Shown here piece after piece: positions 27,141-35,558 of a stretch of DNA of 56,020 bases; positions within the stretch are counted from its first letter, which is position 1, and each line of letters starts with the position of its first letter. The position numbers and the translations under genes are program-made. Under the pieces are notes generated by a model. It did not search any database and was not told the DNA's origin. It was given only the letters and a program-made list of their open reading frames with translations. The stretch is from positions 1 through 56,020 of the forward strand of contig JABGQA010000104.1 in the NCBI GenBank assembly GCA_018644665.1, read 5' to 3'. This stretch comes from Candidatus Poribacteria bacterium (GTDB lineage: Bacteria; Poribacteria; WGA-4E; GCA-2687025).

Positions 27141-28283
27141 TCAGACGCCCCTGACGAGCGCGACCGCCGCGTCGGCAAGGGCCTCGCCGCAGCCAGGCTC
27201 GAAGCGGGATACGCTGGACTCGTAGCCGCCCTGGTCGAAGGCGACACGTGTGGGAACGTAGCCGACGCTGCCATTCGTCATGCTGAGAGTGAACAGGCCG
27301 TCGGCGGCCGCGCGGTCGGCGATGTCGAGGCCGATCTCAACGAAGATCTCTCCCGGCAAGCCGAGGAAGAGGACAGGGCCGACGGCGACCACGCTCACCT
27401 CGATAGCCTCCTCGCCGCCCTCTTTGAGCCGCAGGACTAGATCCCGCGACGCCGAGCGTATCGTTGGAGGTTCGTTGTGTGCCTCGATCCACTGCCACGC
27501 CTTGAGCGCTTCGCCGCCCAGCGTCTGGCCGATCATCCTGGGATGCGAGCCCTCTCGGCGTATCGGGACCTGGTTGCCCGCGCAGCCCAGCCCGAAGAGA
27601 CACACCCCACCCTCCTCGAACTCGATCACGTTCATCGCGTGGCCGGGATAGTCGGCGCTCAGCGCGAGCATGTGGTCCGTGCTCGTCACCGGATGGCAGG
27701 CGAAGTTGATGAGCGACGCTATGGGAGCGCCGTCGGCGGCGTCCACGCGCAGGACGCGCACCGTCGGGTCTATCGGCCCGAACGTGAGCGCCGACGTGTC
27801 TGCAGGCATGCGGTAGTTCGTCTGCGCCTTGCCGTCCGGTAGGATCGTGTGGCGGTTGAACGAGATGTAGTCCACCGAGCCTCGACCGTGCCCCATGCGC
27901 GCGGGACGTAATGCGTCGTTCGCGAGAGTGGCCGCAGTCGCCAGTTGGTCACAGAGGACGTCGACGTATGGATCGCTGTCAGCCTCGCGGATCTCCGGCC
28001 CGAAGTGCGTGTGCGAACAGCAGACCATTACGTTGCCCGGAGGGATGTCCGTGGCTCCGGAGATGCGCGCCCGGACCCGCGCGACGCAGGCTGCGGGCAT
28101 GCCCAGCAGGTCGTTCGCGATGATTGCGGCCTTCGTGACTCCATCGGCTACGACCAGCGCCTTCGCGTACAGGGGGTCGGCGATGGCTCGGCTTCCCTCG
28201 TCGCGTCCCGCGTAGCCTGCCATCTTGCCGCCCAAAGGCGGCGTGATCTCTATCGCTGCGGCCCCGGCCATGAACTCGCTCAT
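27141..28283 (-). CDS. Neutral/alkaline non-lysosomal ceramidase-like protein
   Basis: This 380-residue protein matches the N-terminal domain family of neutral ceramidases. Marks are AGAAAIEITPPLGGKMAGY at the start, VMVCCSHTHFGPEI near residues 105-118 (the histidine pair expected to bind zinc), LINFACHPVTS near 190-200 and LSADYPGHAM shortly after. It is far shorter than true ceramidases (about 650 residues or more) and has no signal peptide, so it is probably a cytoplasmic amidase or hydrolase of unknown substrate. Such short versions are common in planctomycete- and Poribacteria-type genomes. It lies 13 bases downstream of the gluzincin gene on the same strand, presumably in one operon. 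GGGAGC precedes the start. Confidence 0.87.
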   Translation of the reverse strand: MSEFMAGAAAIEITPPLGGKMAGYAGRDEGSRAIADPLYAKALVVADGVTKAAIIANDLLGMPAACVARVRARISGATDIPPGNVMVCCSHTHFGPEIREADSDPYVDVLCDQLATAATLANDALRPARMGHGRGSVDYISFNRHTILPDGKAQTNYRMPADTSALTFGPIDPTVRVLRVDAADGAPIASLINFACHPVTSTDHMLALSADYPGHAMNVIEFEEGGVCLFGLGCAGNQVPIRREGSHPRMIGQTLGGEALKAWQWIEAHNEPPTIRSASRDLVLRLKEGGEEAIEVSVVAVGPVLFLGLPGEIFVEIGLDIADRAAADGLFTLSMTNGSVGYVPTRVAFDQGGYESSVSRFEPGCGEALADAAVALVRGV

Positions 28284-28296
28284 ATCGTGCTCCCGT

Positions 28297-29247
28297 TCAT
28301 CTGAAGAACGCGTCGGGCTTCGCCTCCTCGGCGGCCCATTCGTCCATGCGGGCCCTGCGGGCTCGGCGTCGGCGCCAGTAGCCTAGCACGAGAAACGGCG
28401 TGAAGAACGACCCCAGCGCGAGCACGCCACCGATCAGGGCGAGCCACTCCATGCCGTCCGTGGCGGTCTCGTGCCAGTCGATGGCGTACATCGCCGTCGT
28501 GACGCCGAAGGTCGTCGTGAAGGCCTGCTCAAACTCTTCGCCGCGCCGCAGACGCTCCAGCAGCGTCTTCAGCTGCGAGAACGAGTAGCCGTTCACGAGA
28601 AGGCGCACGGCGCTGAACGACTCGGCATACGCGAGCTGTGCACGGTCTTGCTCCGCCGGGAACCCCTCGGTCATGGCGTCCAGCGGGATCGTCGCCCGGA
28701 AGATCGCGTTTCCGAGCACGGTCCACCGATGGCGCATAGTCCACGGCTCGGAGACGTACATCGCGAACCCCTCGTGGAACCACAGGGGTATGTCTGTCAC
28801 GTGGTCGCCGATAAGCACGCCGAGGCATATGTGTGCGACCTCGTGCCGCGTGATGCGGTCCAGCTCCTCCATTCGGCCGACGCCCGTCGGATTGACGATG
28901 ACGATGCGCCGTTCCAGGGGGAAGGCGTAACCCCGCGCCCAGTCGCGTATGGGCGCGTCCATGAGCGCTTCTGCCTCCTCCGTCGAGGCTACTAGCCATG
29001 TGCGTATCGGCTCCGACACCTCCAGCGGATAGCTGCGGGCGATGCTCGCGTACAGCTCCTCGGAGACCTCCAGGACGCGTCGCGCCGGCGTGGGATCGCC
29101 GTCGAAGAACACGCGGAAGTGCGCGCTATCCAGGTGGCTCTGCGTCTGTGCGTGGGCGGGCCATACGAGCAGGGCAGCCGCCGCCCAGAGGACAGCGAGG
29201 AGCACGACGAGGCGCCGCGTCGACGTAGCGTGAGTTGTCGGCGCCAT
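28297..29247 (-). CDS. Membrane-anchored gluzincin peptidase (peptidase MA-like)
   Basis: A 316-residue exported metallopeptidase. The start at 29247 begins a signal peptide (LVVLLAVLWAAAALLVWPAHA). The frame runs open further upstream but would cover the tRNA gene. HEVAH (135-139) with a glutamate at 159 in LWFHEGFA is the HExxH...E zinc site of gluzincins, the peptidase-MA group. A C-terminal transmembrane helix (about 266-290), followed by a run of arginines, anchors it with the catalytic domain outside. A GGAGA site lies upstream, and a divergent promoter pair separates it from the tRNA. The substrate is unknown, and the coupled ceramidase-like gene gives no clear clue. Confidence 0.88.
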   Translation of the reverse strand: MAPTTHATSTRRLVVLLAVLWAAAALLVWPAHAQTQSHLDSAHFRVFFDGDPTPARRVLEVSEELYASIARSYPLEVSEPIRTWLVASTEEAEALMDAPIRDWARGYAFPLERRIVIVNPTGVGRMEELDRITRHEVAHICLGVLIGDHVTDIPLWFHEGFAMYVSEPWTMRHRWTVLGNAIFRATIPLDAMTEGFPAEQDRAQLAYAESFSAVRLLVNGYSFSQLKTLLERLRRGEEFEQAFTTTFGVTTAMYAIDWHETATDGMEWLALIGGVLALGSFFTPFLVLGYWRRRRARRARMDEWAAEEAKPDAFFR

Positions 29248-29305
29248 CGGCTGCGCTGTGTCTCCGTTCGAGCGGTCGATCAAGAGTCCGCGGCGGCTCC
29301 CCAAT

Positions 29306-29334
29306 GATGTAAGCGACGGCGCGGGGGTTGTCAA
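29306..29334 (-). promoter_or_regulatory. Promoter of the gluzincin operon
   Basis: On the minus strand, a perfect TTGACA (29334-29329), a 17-base spacer and TACATC (29311-29306). The leader to the ATG at 29247 would be about 50 bases. Confidence 0.45.
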
Positions 29335-29359
29335 TGCAACGGTGAAGCGGTCGTAGCCC

Positions 29360-29388
29360 TTGTCCGAGCTGTCTTTTGCGGGTATGAA
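29360..29388 (+). promoter_or_regulatory. Promoter of tRNA-Arg
   Basis: TTGTCC (29360-29365), a 17-base spacer and TATGAA (29383-29388), about 30 bases before the mature tRNA 5' end. Confidence 0.5.
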
Positions 29389-29418
29389 TGTAGCGTCTGG
29401 CACGTCTGCCACTCCTGC

Positions 29419-29495
29419 GTGCCTGTAGCTCAGTTGGATAGAGCGCCAGACTCCGACTCTGGAGGTCGTGGGTTCGAGTCCCGCCGGGCACGCCA
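29419..29495 (+). tRNA. tRNA-Arg (anticodon CCG)
   Basis: A full cloverleaf of 77 bases. The acceptor stem GTGCCTG pairs with CGGGCAC (one G-T pair). The D-arm is GCTC...GAGC with AGTTGGATA in the loop. The anticodon stem CCAGA/TCTGG encloses the loop CTCCGAC, so the anticodon is CCG and it reads CGG. The T-arm is GTGGG-TTCGAGT-CCCGC. The discriminator is G and the CCA end is encoded. Confidence 0.97.
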
Positions 29496-29662
29496 CTTCA
29501 CTTACGCATGAACACCGGATCAGGGCGGATGCGTCCACGGTCGAACTGCGTCCGTCTCGCGGCTCCATCCCGACCAGGACAGTGCGGCTCGCACGCCAAC
29601 TGAGGGTTCGGCGTGCACAGCCAGGCAAGGACCGTTTGGCCTCGCAGGTGAGAGGATGCCCG

Positions 29663-32371
29663 ATGAACTGCTTCTCCGTCGCGTGTGCTGCCGCGTGCTT
29701 TGCGGCCTGCCTCGCTGTGTCCGCGGCGCCCGCCGCGGCCAGGGCCCTGATCGACACCGACTTCGGCGTCACCACCCACGACGTATCCGTCGCCGCCGCG
29801 GATAAGGATCTGAGCGTGTCGGGCGTTCTGCCTGAGGGGTGGAACGACAACTCCTCGTGGGCCGCCATACGCGCGACGTACGAGCGGATCGACGAGCCTG
29901 ACGGCGCCTTCCTCCGCGTGAACGTCGAGCGCGTGACCGAAGGTTGGTGCCAACTCGTGTACCAGCCGCTCGCCCAACCGACGGGCGAATCCTACTACCG
30001 CATGACCGCGCGCCTGAGAAGCCCCACCAGCGTCGACGTCGACCTAGGCGTCAGGACGGCTGGACCCCCGTACACCTATCTATGGGCCGAGCGGAACGTC
30101 TCACCCGACGCCGACTGGCGAGACGTCAGCGTCGACTTCCGCATGCGCCCCGTCGAACAGCCGATCGCTTTCTACATTGTCGTCCACGGGGAAGGCGTCA
30201 TCGACATCTCGTCCATCCGGCTTGTCGAGATGACCAGGGACGAACTCCTTGCCGAGCGGCGCGCGCAATACTCCGGCGAGCGATACCGCAACGCCCTACG
30301 CGTCTCGCGTTTCCCGTTGGGACCTCAGAGCGGGTCAACCCTCGGCAGCGACAACTCCGACGGCGACGAGGTGCTGATCGAGGTCGCGCCGGAAGACATC
30401 GGCCCCTCCGGAGGCCCTGTGATGCGCATCGACATGCGCGAACACGCTCAGTTCATAGCGCCGCCCTTCGGCGTCCCGATCGTTTGGGAGACACACACTG
30501 CAAGCCTTTACGCGAGCGGCCGCTTCTCCGGCCGCCTAGTCGTCTTGGGAAACGGCCGAGAGATCGCGAGCGCCCCGATCGCCATAGCCGGCGATGAGTG
30601 GACTCGGTTCCACACGCCCTTCGCTCCCCTCGTCGACGGCAAAGCGTACGGCCTGATGGTGGAGGGCTTTGGCACGATCCGCATCGACGCGTTGCAGGTC
30701 GCGCCGGGAGACGTGCCGTCGGAGTACGCCGGTCAGCGGCAGGCCGAGGTCGCTCTGGCGATCCCGGATGGCGATGCCTCCGCCGCGCTCGTGCAGTTCG
30801 ACGATGAGCCGTTCACCGTGCGGCACTGCGTGACCGGAGACGCGAAGGGGATGCTACGAACGACCGTGACCGATGTGTACGGCGATGCGGTCGAGATGGA
30901 AGCCGTCGAGGTCGATGTGTCGGGTCACGAGTACGGAGAGTTCGCGTGCGACGCCGCCTCGGCCAACGCGTATGGCCCATTCCGCGTCGAAGCGTGGGTA
31001 GAGGACGCCGATGGCGAACACGCCAGCCCGGTTGCCGAGCTAGTCGTATACCGGCTGCGACGGCCGCGCTATTGGCTGCGGGATGCGCCCCACTCGCCCT
31101 TCGGCGTCCACACGAACTCCACGACGCGCCACTGCGCGATGGCGAAGGCGGTCGGGATCAACTGGACGAGGCTGCACGACGCTGGCTTCCAGTACCTGGG
31201 CTGGCGGTACCTGGAGCCGAAGCGGGGTCAATGGGCGTTCCGTGACGCCGACATCAACCGATACCGGACGCACCGCATCAAGGTGCTCGGGGAGTTGGGC
31301 ACGGCACCCAAGTGGGCGAGCTACCACGGCGATGTCGGCCACGACCACATTGGCTACTTCGACCAGTACTACCAGCCGAAGCGGCTAGAGGACTACGCGA
31401 ACTACGTCAGGACCGTCGTGCAGCGGTACCAAGGCGTAATCGACGCTTACGACGTGTGGAACGAGCCATGGATTCCCGCGTGGTGGGCGGTGGCGTACGA
31501 CGAGACGAAGGAGGATCGCGCGCGTTACGTCACCAGCAAGGATCCGGCGGGCGACTTCGTGGCCCTGATGAAGACGGCGTATAAGGCGACGAAGGCGGTC
31601 GACGAGGCCATCACCATCCTCGGTGTGAACACGACCGCGGGCGAAGACGGCCGCGAGTGGACCCGCGGGATAGTGGACAACGGCGGCATCAACTACAGCG
31701 ACGTTGTCTGCTACCACCAATACACCGGGGCCGATCTGGCCTACCCCGGCGATGCCGTCGCTGACGGGTACGAGACGGCGGTAGGAGCCGTTGCCGACCG
31801 ATACGGCGAAGAGGCGCCCCCGGTGTGGATGTCCGAGGGATCTTCCACCGCCGGGCGTACCGGATCCGGCATGTACCGCCAGACGATCCCTTATGAGGCG
31901 ACTGAGGACGTATGGGACACAGGGGATCGGCTGTGTCGCTATGTCGTCAGCCTACTGTCTCAGGGCGTCGAGAAGGTGTTCCTCTATTCGATGCATTCGC
32001 ATCGGTACTTTACCGGCGAGGACGCGGGCGAGTGGCGTGTCCTGACGACGCCTGAAGGGGCGCTCAACCCCAGCGGAGCGGCGCACTCGACGATGGCGTG
32101 GCATCTGGAGGACACGGCGTTCAGCAAGCGTGTCGAGCCGGTTGAGGGCGTCCACGCGTACCTGTTCGAGGGTACGCGAGGCTCCGTCGCCGTGCTGGCG
32201 CCGATGTACGAGCACGCGCCGTACCGTGTCCCGGCCGGCCCTGACATGACGACCACCGACCTGTTCGGTAACCCTCTCCGGGACGGGTCGGGGCTCGGCG
32301 CGACGGTCGTCTTCGTCTCTACTCCGAATGGAGTGGCCGATCTCGAAGCCGCCCTACGCCCGGCGGGCTGA
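29663..32371 (+). CDS. Secreted clan GH-A glycoside hydrolase with N-terminal carbohydrate-binding regions
   Basis: A 902-residue exported protein. I choose ATG 29663 (GAGAGGA upstream), which starts a signal peptide ending near residue 27 (AAPAAA). About 30-200 and 250-400 are beta-sandwich segments, the first with a carbohydrate-binding look (SYYRMTARLRSPTSVDVDLGVRT). A TIM-barrel domain starts near 470 (HSPFGVHTNSTTRHCAMAKAVGINWTRLHD). The acid/base glutamate is E601 in DVWNEPW and the nucleophile is E725 in VWMSEGSS, the usual GH-A pair at strands 4 and 7. GH5, GH39 and GH42-like families all fit, and I cannot choose. It should hydrolyse extracellular polysaccharide outside the cell. Confidence 0.82.
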   Translation: MNCFSVACAAACFAACLAVSAAPAAARALIDTDFGVTTHDVSVAAADKDLSVSGVLPEGWNDNSSWAAIRATYERIDEPDGAFLRVNVERVTEGWCQLVYQPLAQPTGESYYRMTARLRSPTSVDVDLGVRTAGPPYTYLWAERNVSPDADWRDVSVDFRMRPVEQPIAFYIVVHGEGVIDISSIRLVEMTRDELLAERRAQYSGERYRNALRVSRFPLGPQSGSTLGSDNSDGDEVLIEVAPEDIGPSGGPVMRIDMREHAQFIAPPFGVPIVWETHTASLYASGRFSGRLVVLGNGREIASAPIAIAGDEWTRFHTPFAPLVDGKAYGLMVEGFGTIRIDALQVAPGDVPSEYAGQRQAEVALAIPDGDASAALVQFDDEPFTVRHCVTGDAKGMLRTTVTDVYGDAVEMEAVEVDVSGHEYGEFACDAASANAYGPFRVEAWVEDADGEHASPVAELVVYRLRRPRYWLRDAPHSPFGVHTNSTTRHCAMAKAVGINWTRLHDAGFQYLGWRYLEPKRGQWAFRDADINRYRTHRIKVLGELGTAPKWASYHGDVGHDHIGYFDQYYQPKRLEDYANYVRTVVQRYQGVIDAYDVWNEPWIPAWWAVAYDETKEDRARYVTSKDPAGDFVALMKTAYKATKAVDEAITILGVNTTAGEDGREWTRGIVDNGGINYSDVVCYHQYTGADLAYPGDAVADGYETAVGAVADRYGEEAPPVWMSEGSSTAGRTGSGMYRQTIPYEATEDVWDTGDRLCRYVVSLLSQGVEKVFLYSMHSHRYFTGEDAGEWRVLTTPEGALNPSGAAHSTMAWHLEDTAFSKRVEPVEGVHAYLFEGTRGSVAVLAPMYEHAPYRVPAGPDMTTTDLFGNPLRDGSGLGATVVFVSTPNGVADLEAALRPAG

Positions 32372-32596
32372 CCGCAGGACGCGTCGCACAAGCGGACCGG
32401 GGCCAACCGGTGGGTTGCGAAGACCCGTCGTGACTCCCGGTCGCATGGCCAAGATGACACGCACGCCGTTAGTGGGGCACACTGTCGCTGTCACCGGCCG
32501 ACGAGGTTGGCCCTGACGGCGTTCGTGGGTTCGCGGTTCGCGCGCCGGTCTCCTCGTGACGTGGAGACGTCGAGGCGGCGCGAACAGGGAGGCGAA

Positions 32597-34180
32597 ATGC
32601 GTAAGCTTCGCGTCGGCATTATCGACGTCATTACCAAAGGCCCCACGAAGGCTCTCTGGGGCCGCGTGATGAACGCCAACTTCGCCAGCATCATGCCTCA
32701 GGTGATCGCCGTCTGGTGCGAGGAGCAGGGCCACGACGTAGTGCTCGTGCCCTACACCGGCTTCGAGGAACTGACCGAGGAACTCCCCGAAGATGTCGAC
32801 CTGCTGTTCGTCGGAGCGTTCACGCAGGCGGCCCAGCTCGCCTACGCGCTGAGCAACTACTTCCGCAAGCGCGGCGCGGTGACGGTGCTCGGTGGGCCGC
32901 ATGCGCGATGCTACCCGGAAGACGCCGTCAAGTACTTCGACTACGTGCTCGGGTTCACGGACAAGGAGACGATCCACGGGCTGCTGGCCGAGTGCGCGCA
33001 GCATCGGCCCGAGGGCGTGCATCTCAGCGCGCCAACGCACCCGGTCGCCCTGCCCGGCATTCGCGAGCGGTGGAAGCACGTCGAGAAGACGCTCCGCAAA
33101 GCCCCACTGATCAAGCTCGTCCCGATGATCGGAAGCCTCGGCTGCCCCTATAGCTGTAGCTTCTGCATCGACTCGGTGATCCCGTATCAGCCGCTCGAGT
33201 TCGACGTGATGACGGAGGATCTGCGGTTCCTCCTTACGCAGTACAAGCGCCCGCGCGTCGGATGGCACGACCCCAACTTCGGGGTCCGCTTCGACGACTA
33301 CATGGACGCCATCGAGGCCGCGGTGCCACCGAACCGCATCGACTTCGTCGCGGAAAGCACGCTGTCGCTGCTCTCCGAGGACCACCTCAAGCGCCTGAAG
33401 GCGAACGGCTTCAAGGGCATTCTGCCAGGTATCGAGTCCTGGTACGACATGGGGAACAAGTCCAAGACCGGATCCGCAGTCGGGATGGACAAGGTGCGCC
33501 GCGTAGCCGAGCATGTGAAGCTGGTCGCCGAGTACATCCCCTACATCCAGACGAACATCGTCTTCGGCATCGACGCCGACGAGGGGCCGGCGCCGTTCGA
33601 TCTGACCAAGGAGTTCCTCGCGATGGCGCCGGGGGCGTTCCCGGCATTCTCGCTCCTTACCGCGTTCGGACGAGCCGCTCCGCTGAACTTGGAATACCAG
33701 CGCCAGAAGCGCGTGCTCCCATTCCCGTTCCACTTCCTCAACAACAATCACGCCATGAACGTGAAACCGAAGCACTACGACTGGCCTGAGTTCTACGACC
33801 ACGTCATCGACGTGTCCAAGTTCGCCTACTCGTGGCCCGCCATCACCAAGCGCTTCATGGCTACGCCGGGGCCGATTCCCAAGGCGATGAACTTCATCCG
33901 CGCCACGTCATCCGAGGGATTCGGGCGGATCAAGTACTACACAGAAGTCCGACGCCTCCTGGTGGAGGATCGGCAGTTCCGCGCGTACTTCGAAGGCGAG
34001 AGTACCGACCTCCCGCCGTTCTTTATGGACCGCATGCGCGAAGATCTTGGCCCGTTCTGGGACCTGCTCCCCGAGGGAGCCATCCACCACGACCCGACCG
34101 CATACCTCGCTGCTGAGGAACAGGCCGCGCTCGTGCAGGTGGAGCCCCCGCCAGTGGACGTCGCCGCTGCGGGAGGCTGA
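32597..34180 (+). CDS. Radical SAM protein with N-terminal B12-binding-like domain
   Basis: A 527-residue protein. I use ATG 32597 with GGGAGGCGA before it. Residues 1-150 have the cobalamin-binding Rossmann pattern (VIAVWCEEQGHDVVLVPYTG, VDLLFVGAFTQAAQLAYALS, VTVLGGPHARCYPEDA), but the DxHxxG cobalt-ligand motif is missing. C183, C187 and C190 (CPYSCSFC) bind the 4Fe-4S cluster. GWHDPNFGVRFDDYMDAI and FKGILPGIESWYDMGNKSKTG follow in the barrel. Members of this broad group carry out methyl transfers, ring contractions or thiomethylation, and this one cannot be assigned. It is convergent with the LarA homologue, and a hairpin follows its stop. Confidence 0.88.
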   Translation: MRKLRVGIIDVITKGPTKALWGRVMNANFASIMPQVIAVWCEEQGHDVVLVPYTGFEELTEELPEDVDLLFVGAFTQAAQLAYALSNYFRKRGAVTVLGGPHARCYPEDAVKYFDYVLGFTDKETIHGLLAECAQHRPEGVHLSAPTHPVALPGIRERWKHVEKTLRKAPLIKLVPMIGSLGCPYSCSFCIDSVIPYQPLEFDVMTEDLRFLLTQYKRPRVGWHDPNFGVRFDDYMDAIEAAVPPNRIDFVAESTLSLLSEDHLKRLKANGFKGILPGIESWYDMGNKSKTGSAVGMDKVRRVAEHVKLVAEYIPYIQTNIVFGIDADEGPAPFDLTKEFLAMAPGAFPAFSLLTAFGRAAPLNLEYQRQKRVLPFPFHFLNNNHAMNVKPKHYDWPEFYDHVIDVSKFAYSWPAITKRFMATPGPIPKAMNFIRATSSEGFGRIKYYTEVRRLLVEDRQFRAYFEGESTDLPPFFMDRMREDLGPFWDLLPEGAIHHDPTAYLAAEEQAALVQVEPPPVDVAAAGG

Positions 34181-34186
34181 GAGAGC

Positions 34187-34216
34187 GCCGCACGTGGGTG
34201 TCTCCCACGGAGCGGC
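34187..34216 (+). terminator. Terminator hairpin of the radical SAM gene
   Basis: Outer stem GCCGC/GCGGC and inner stem CGTGGG/CCCACG around a TGTCT loop, beginning seven bases after the stop codon. Confidence 0.5.
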
Positions 34217-34262
34217 CTCAGCGCAGCGTGTGTGTGTAGTGCCCGCCGCGGCCGGATGGCGT

Positions 34263-34297
34263 CGCCGCGCGGCCGGGCCGCTGCCGGCCGGGCGGCG
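34263..34297 (-). terminator. Terminator hairpin of the LarA-like gene
   Basis: A fourteen-pair GC stem with one mismatch (CGCCG-CGC-GGCCGG against CCGGCC-GGG-CGGCG) and a seven-base loop, 23 bases past the minus-strand stop at 34320. There is no T-run. Confidence 0.5.
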
Positions 34298-34319
34298 GTC
34301 AACCTCATGTCTGCTCTGG

Positions 34320-35492
34320 CTACACCGACCACCCTATGCCGGCGTGAGGATAGAACGCTACTTTCGGCGATGACCCCGCTCGACTACCCACGAACTCCAC
34401 CAGCCGCTCCCATTCGGTGTACAGCTCGCAGTTCGGGTGCACTTCGTACGCTTCCTTCGGGCCGATGATCGGCGAGTAGAGGCGCCAGGACGGCTCACCC
34501 TCGGATCTGACCGCGAACGGGAGGCCGCCTGCCTTGAACAGTTGGTGGTAGCCGGCCCCTTCCGTCGCGAAGTCGACCAGGATCTTGAGCGCGTCGCGAT
34601 GGTGACCGAACGGCCACGTGCCGCGCCACGTGTATCGCATGTTCGTATCGAAGGGGTACGCGTTGCTGATGACGACGTCCGCGTCCGGCACGGTGGGGAA
34701 CAGGCTCACCTGCTTGACGTGGTCCGCAGCGGCTCGGTGCGCCTCGACGATGTCCCCGCAGAACAGCCCGACGACCTCGCGATCGCCGTTCAGCACCGCG
34801 TTCACGATGAAGTCGATGCCCACGCGTCGCGCGATCTCCTCGATGTCCTGGCGCATCTCGCTGTCGGTGCTGAGCGTCTCGCCGCCGGGCAGCTTGTGGT
34901 ACGTCTCGATGGTCGCCTGACCCGCGACGCCCGGCACGAGGCATTTCGCCCCGCCGCCGAACCCGGTCCCGGAGCGTGGGTACGTCGTCCCGATGATGAG
35001 CTTGAGGTCCGCTGCCATCACCGCTTCCGGGATGTAAATCGGCGTGCCCCGTGTGGAGCGCCCGCAGTATTCGAATCGGCCGTCGAGGTCGTGGTTCAGC
35101 ACTTCGTAACGCCCAACGATGTCGCGTCCGAGCTTCTTCGCCATCTCCTCGCGCGGCATTTGGCGATGGCAGCCGAGCGCCAGGACGAAGCGGATGCTGT
35201 CCTCATCCAACCCCGAGGCGTGCAGCCGCTCGAGCAGGAGCGGCACGATCTGCTCCGTCGGCGTGGGGCGGGTCATATCCTCGACGATGATGACGGCGCT
35301 CCCAGCGTCGGCGGCAAGCGCTGACAGCGTGTCGGAGCCGACGGGATCGTCGATGGCGCCGCGCATGGCGGACGGCGTCATGGGCGTCGTGTGCGGCAGT
35401 TGCGATGTCGCGACGCCCCAACTGTCGGGTATGGGTAGCGAGATGACCTCGTCGCCGTACCAAGCCTTGACCCGCATCGTGAGTTCAGCCAT
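34320..35492 (-). CDS. LarA-family nickel-pincer enzyme homologue
   Basis: A 390-residue LarA (DUF2088) protein. Known lactate racemase uses a pyridinium-thioamide nickel cofactor bound to Lys184 and His200, with His108 and His174 as the two proton-transfer bases. Aligning by spacing gives H109 (LGCHRQM), K183 (GGGAKCLVPG) and H199 (ETYHK). The position of His174 is R173 (TYPRSGTGFGGG). The cofactor site is kept, but one base is lost, which argues against simple racemisation. It may be another LarA-family activity, such as one-sided hydride or proton chemistry on a hydroxy acid. No LarB/C/E cofactor genes are nearby. GGAGAGGAAG precedes the start. It lies 66 bases downstream of the beta-propeller gene. 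Confidence 0.9.
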   Translation of the reverse strand: MAELTMRVKAWYGDEVISLPIPDSWGVATSQLPHTTPMTPSAMRGAIDDPVGSDTLSALAADAGSAVIIVEDMTRPTPTEQIVPLLLERLHASGLDEDSIRFVLALGCHRQMPREEMAKKLGRDIVGRYEVLNHDLDGRFEYCGRSTRGTPIYIPEAVMAADLKLIIGTTYPRSGTGFGGGAKCLVPGVAGQATIETYHKLPGGETLSTDSEMRQDIEEIARRVGIDFIVNAVLNGDREVVGLFCGDIVEAHRAAADHVKQVSLFPTVPDADVVISNAYPFDTNMRYTWRGTWPFGHHRDALKILVDFATEGAGYHQLFKAGGLPFAVRSEGEPSWRLYSPIIGPKEAYEVHPNCELYTEWERLVEFVGSRAGSSPKVAFYPHAGIGWSV

Positions 35493-35558
35493 GCCGTCTT
35501 CCTCTCCGTCGTGGACGTGGCCCGCACGTTACAGCCCACCTTGCGACCGCACAACCGG

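Noticed and set aside
28297..29868. Longer upstream start for the gluzincin gene
   Set aside because: The extended frame runs across the tRNA-Arg gene and has no signal peptide; the start at 29247 has both a signal peptide and a promoter.
32354..33802. Minus-strand open frame of 482 codons opposite the radical SAM gene
   Set aside because: Antisense to a gene with clear catalytic motifs; no domain in the translation.
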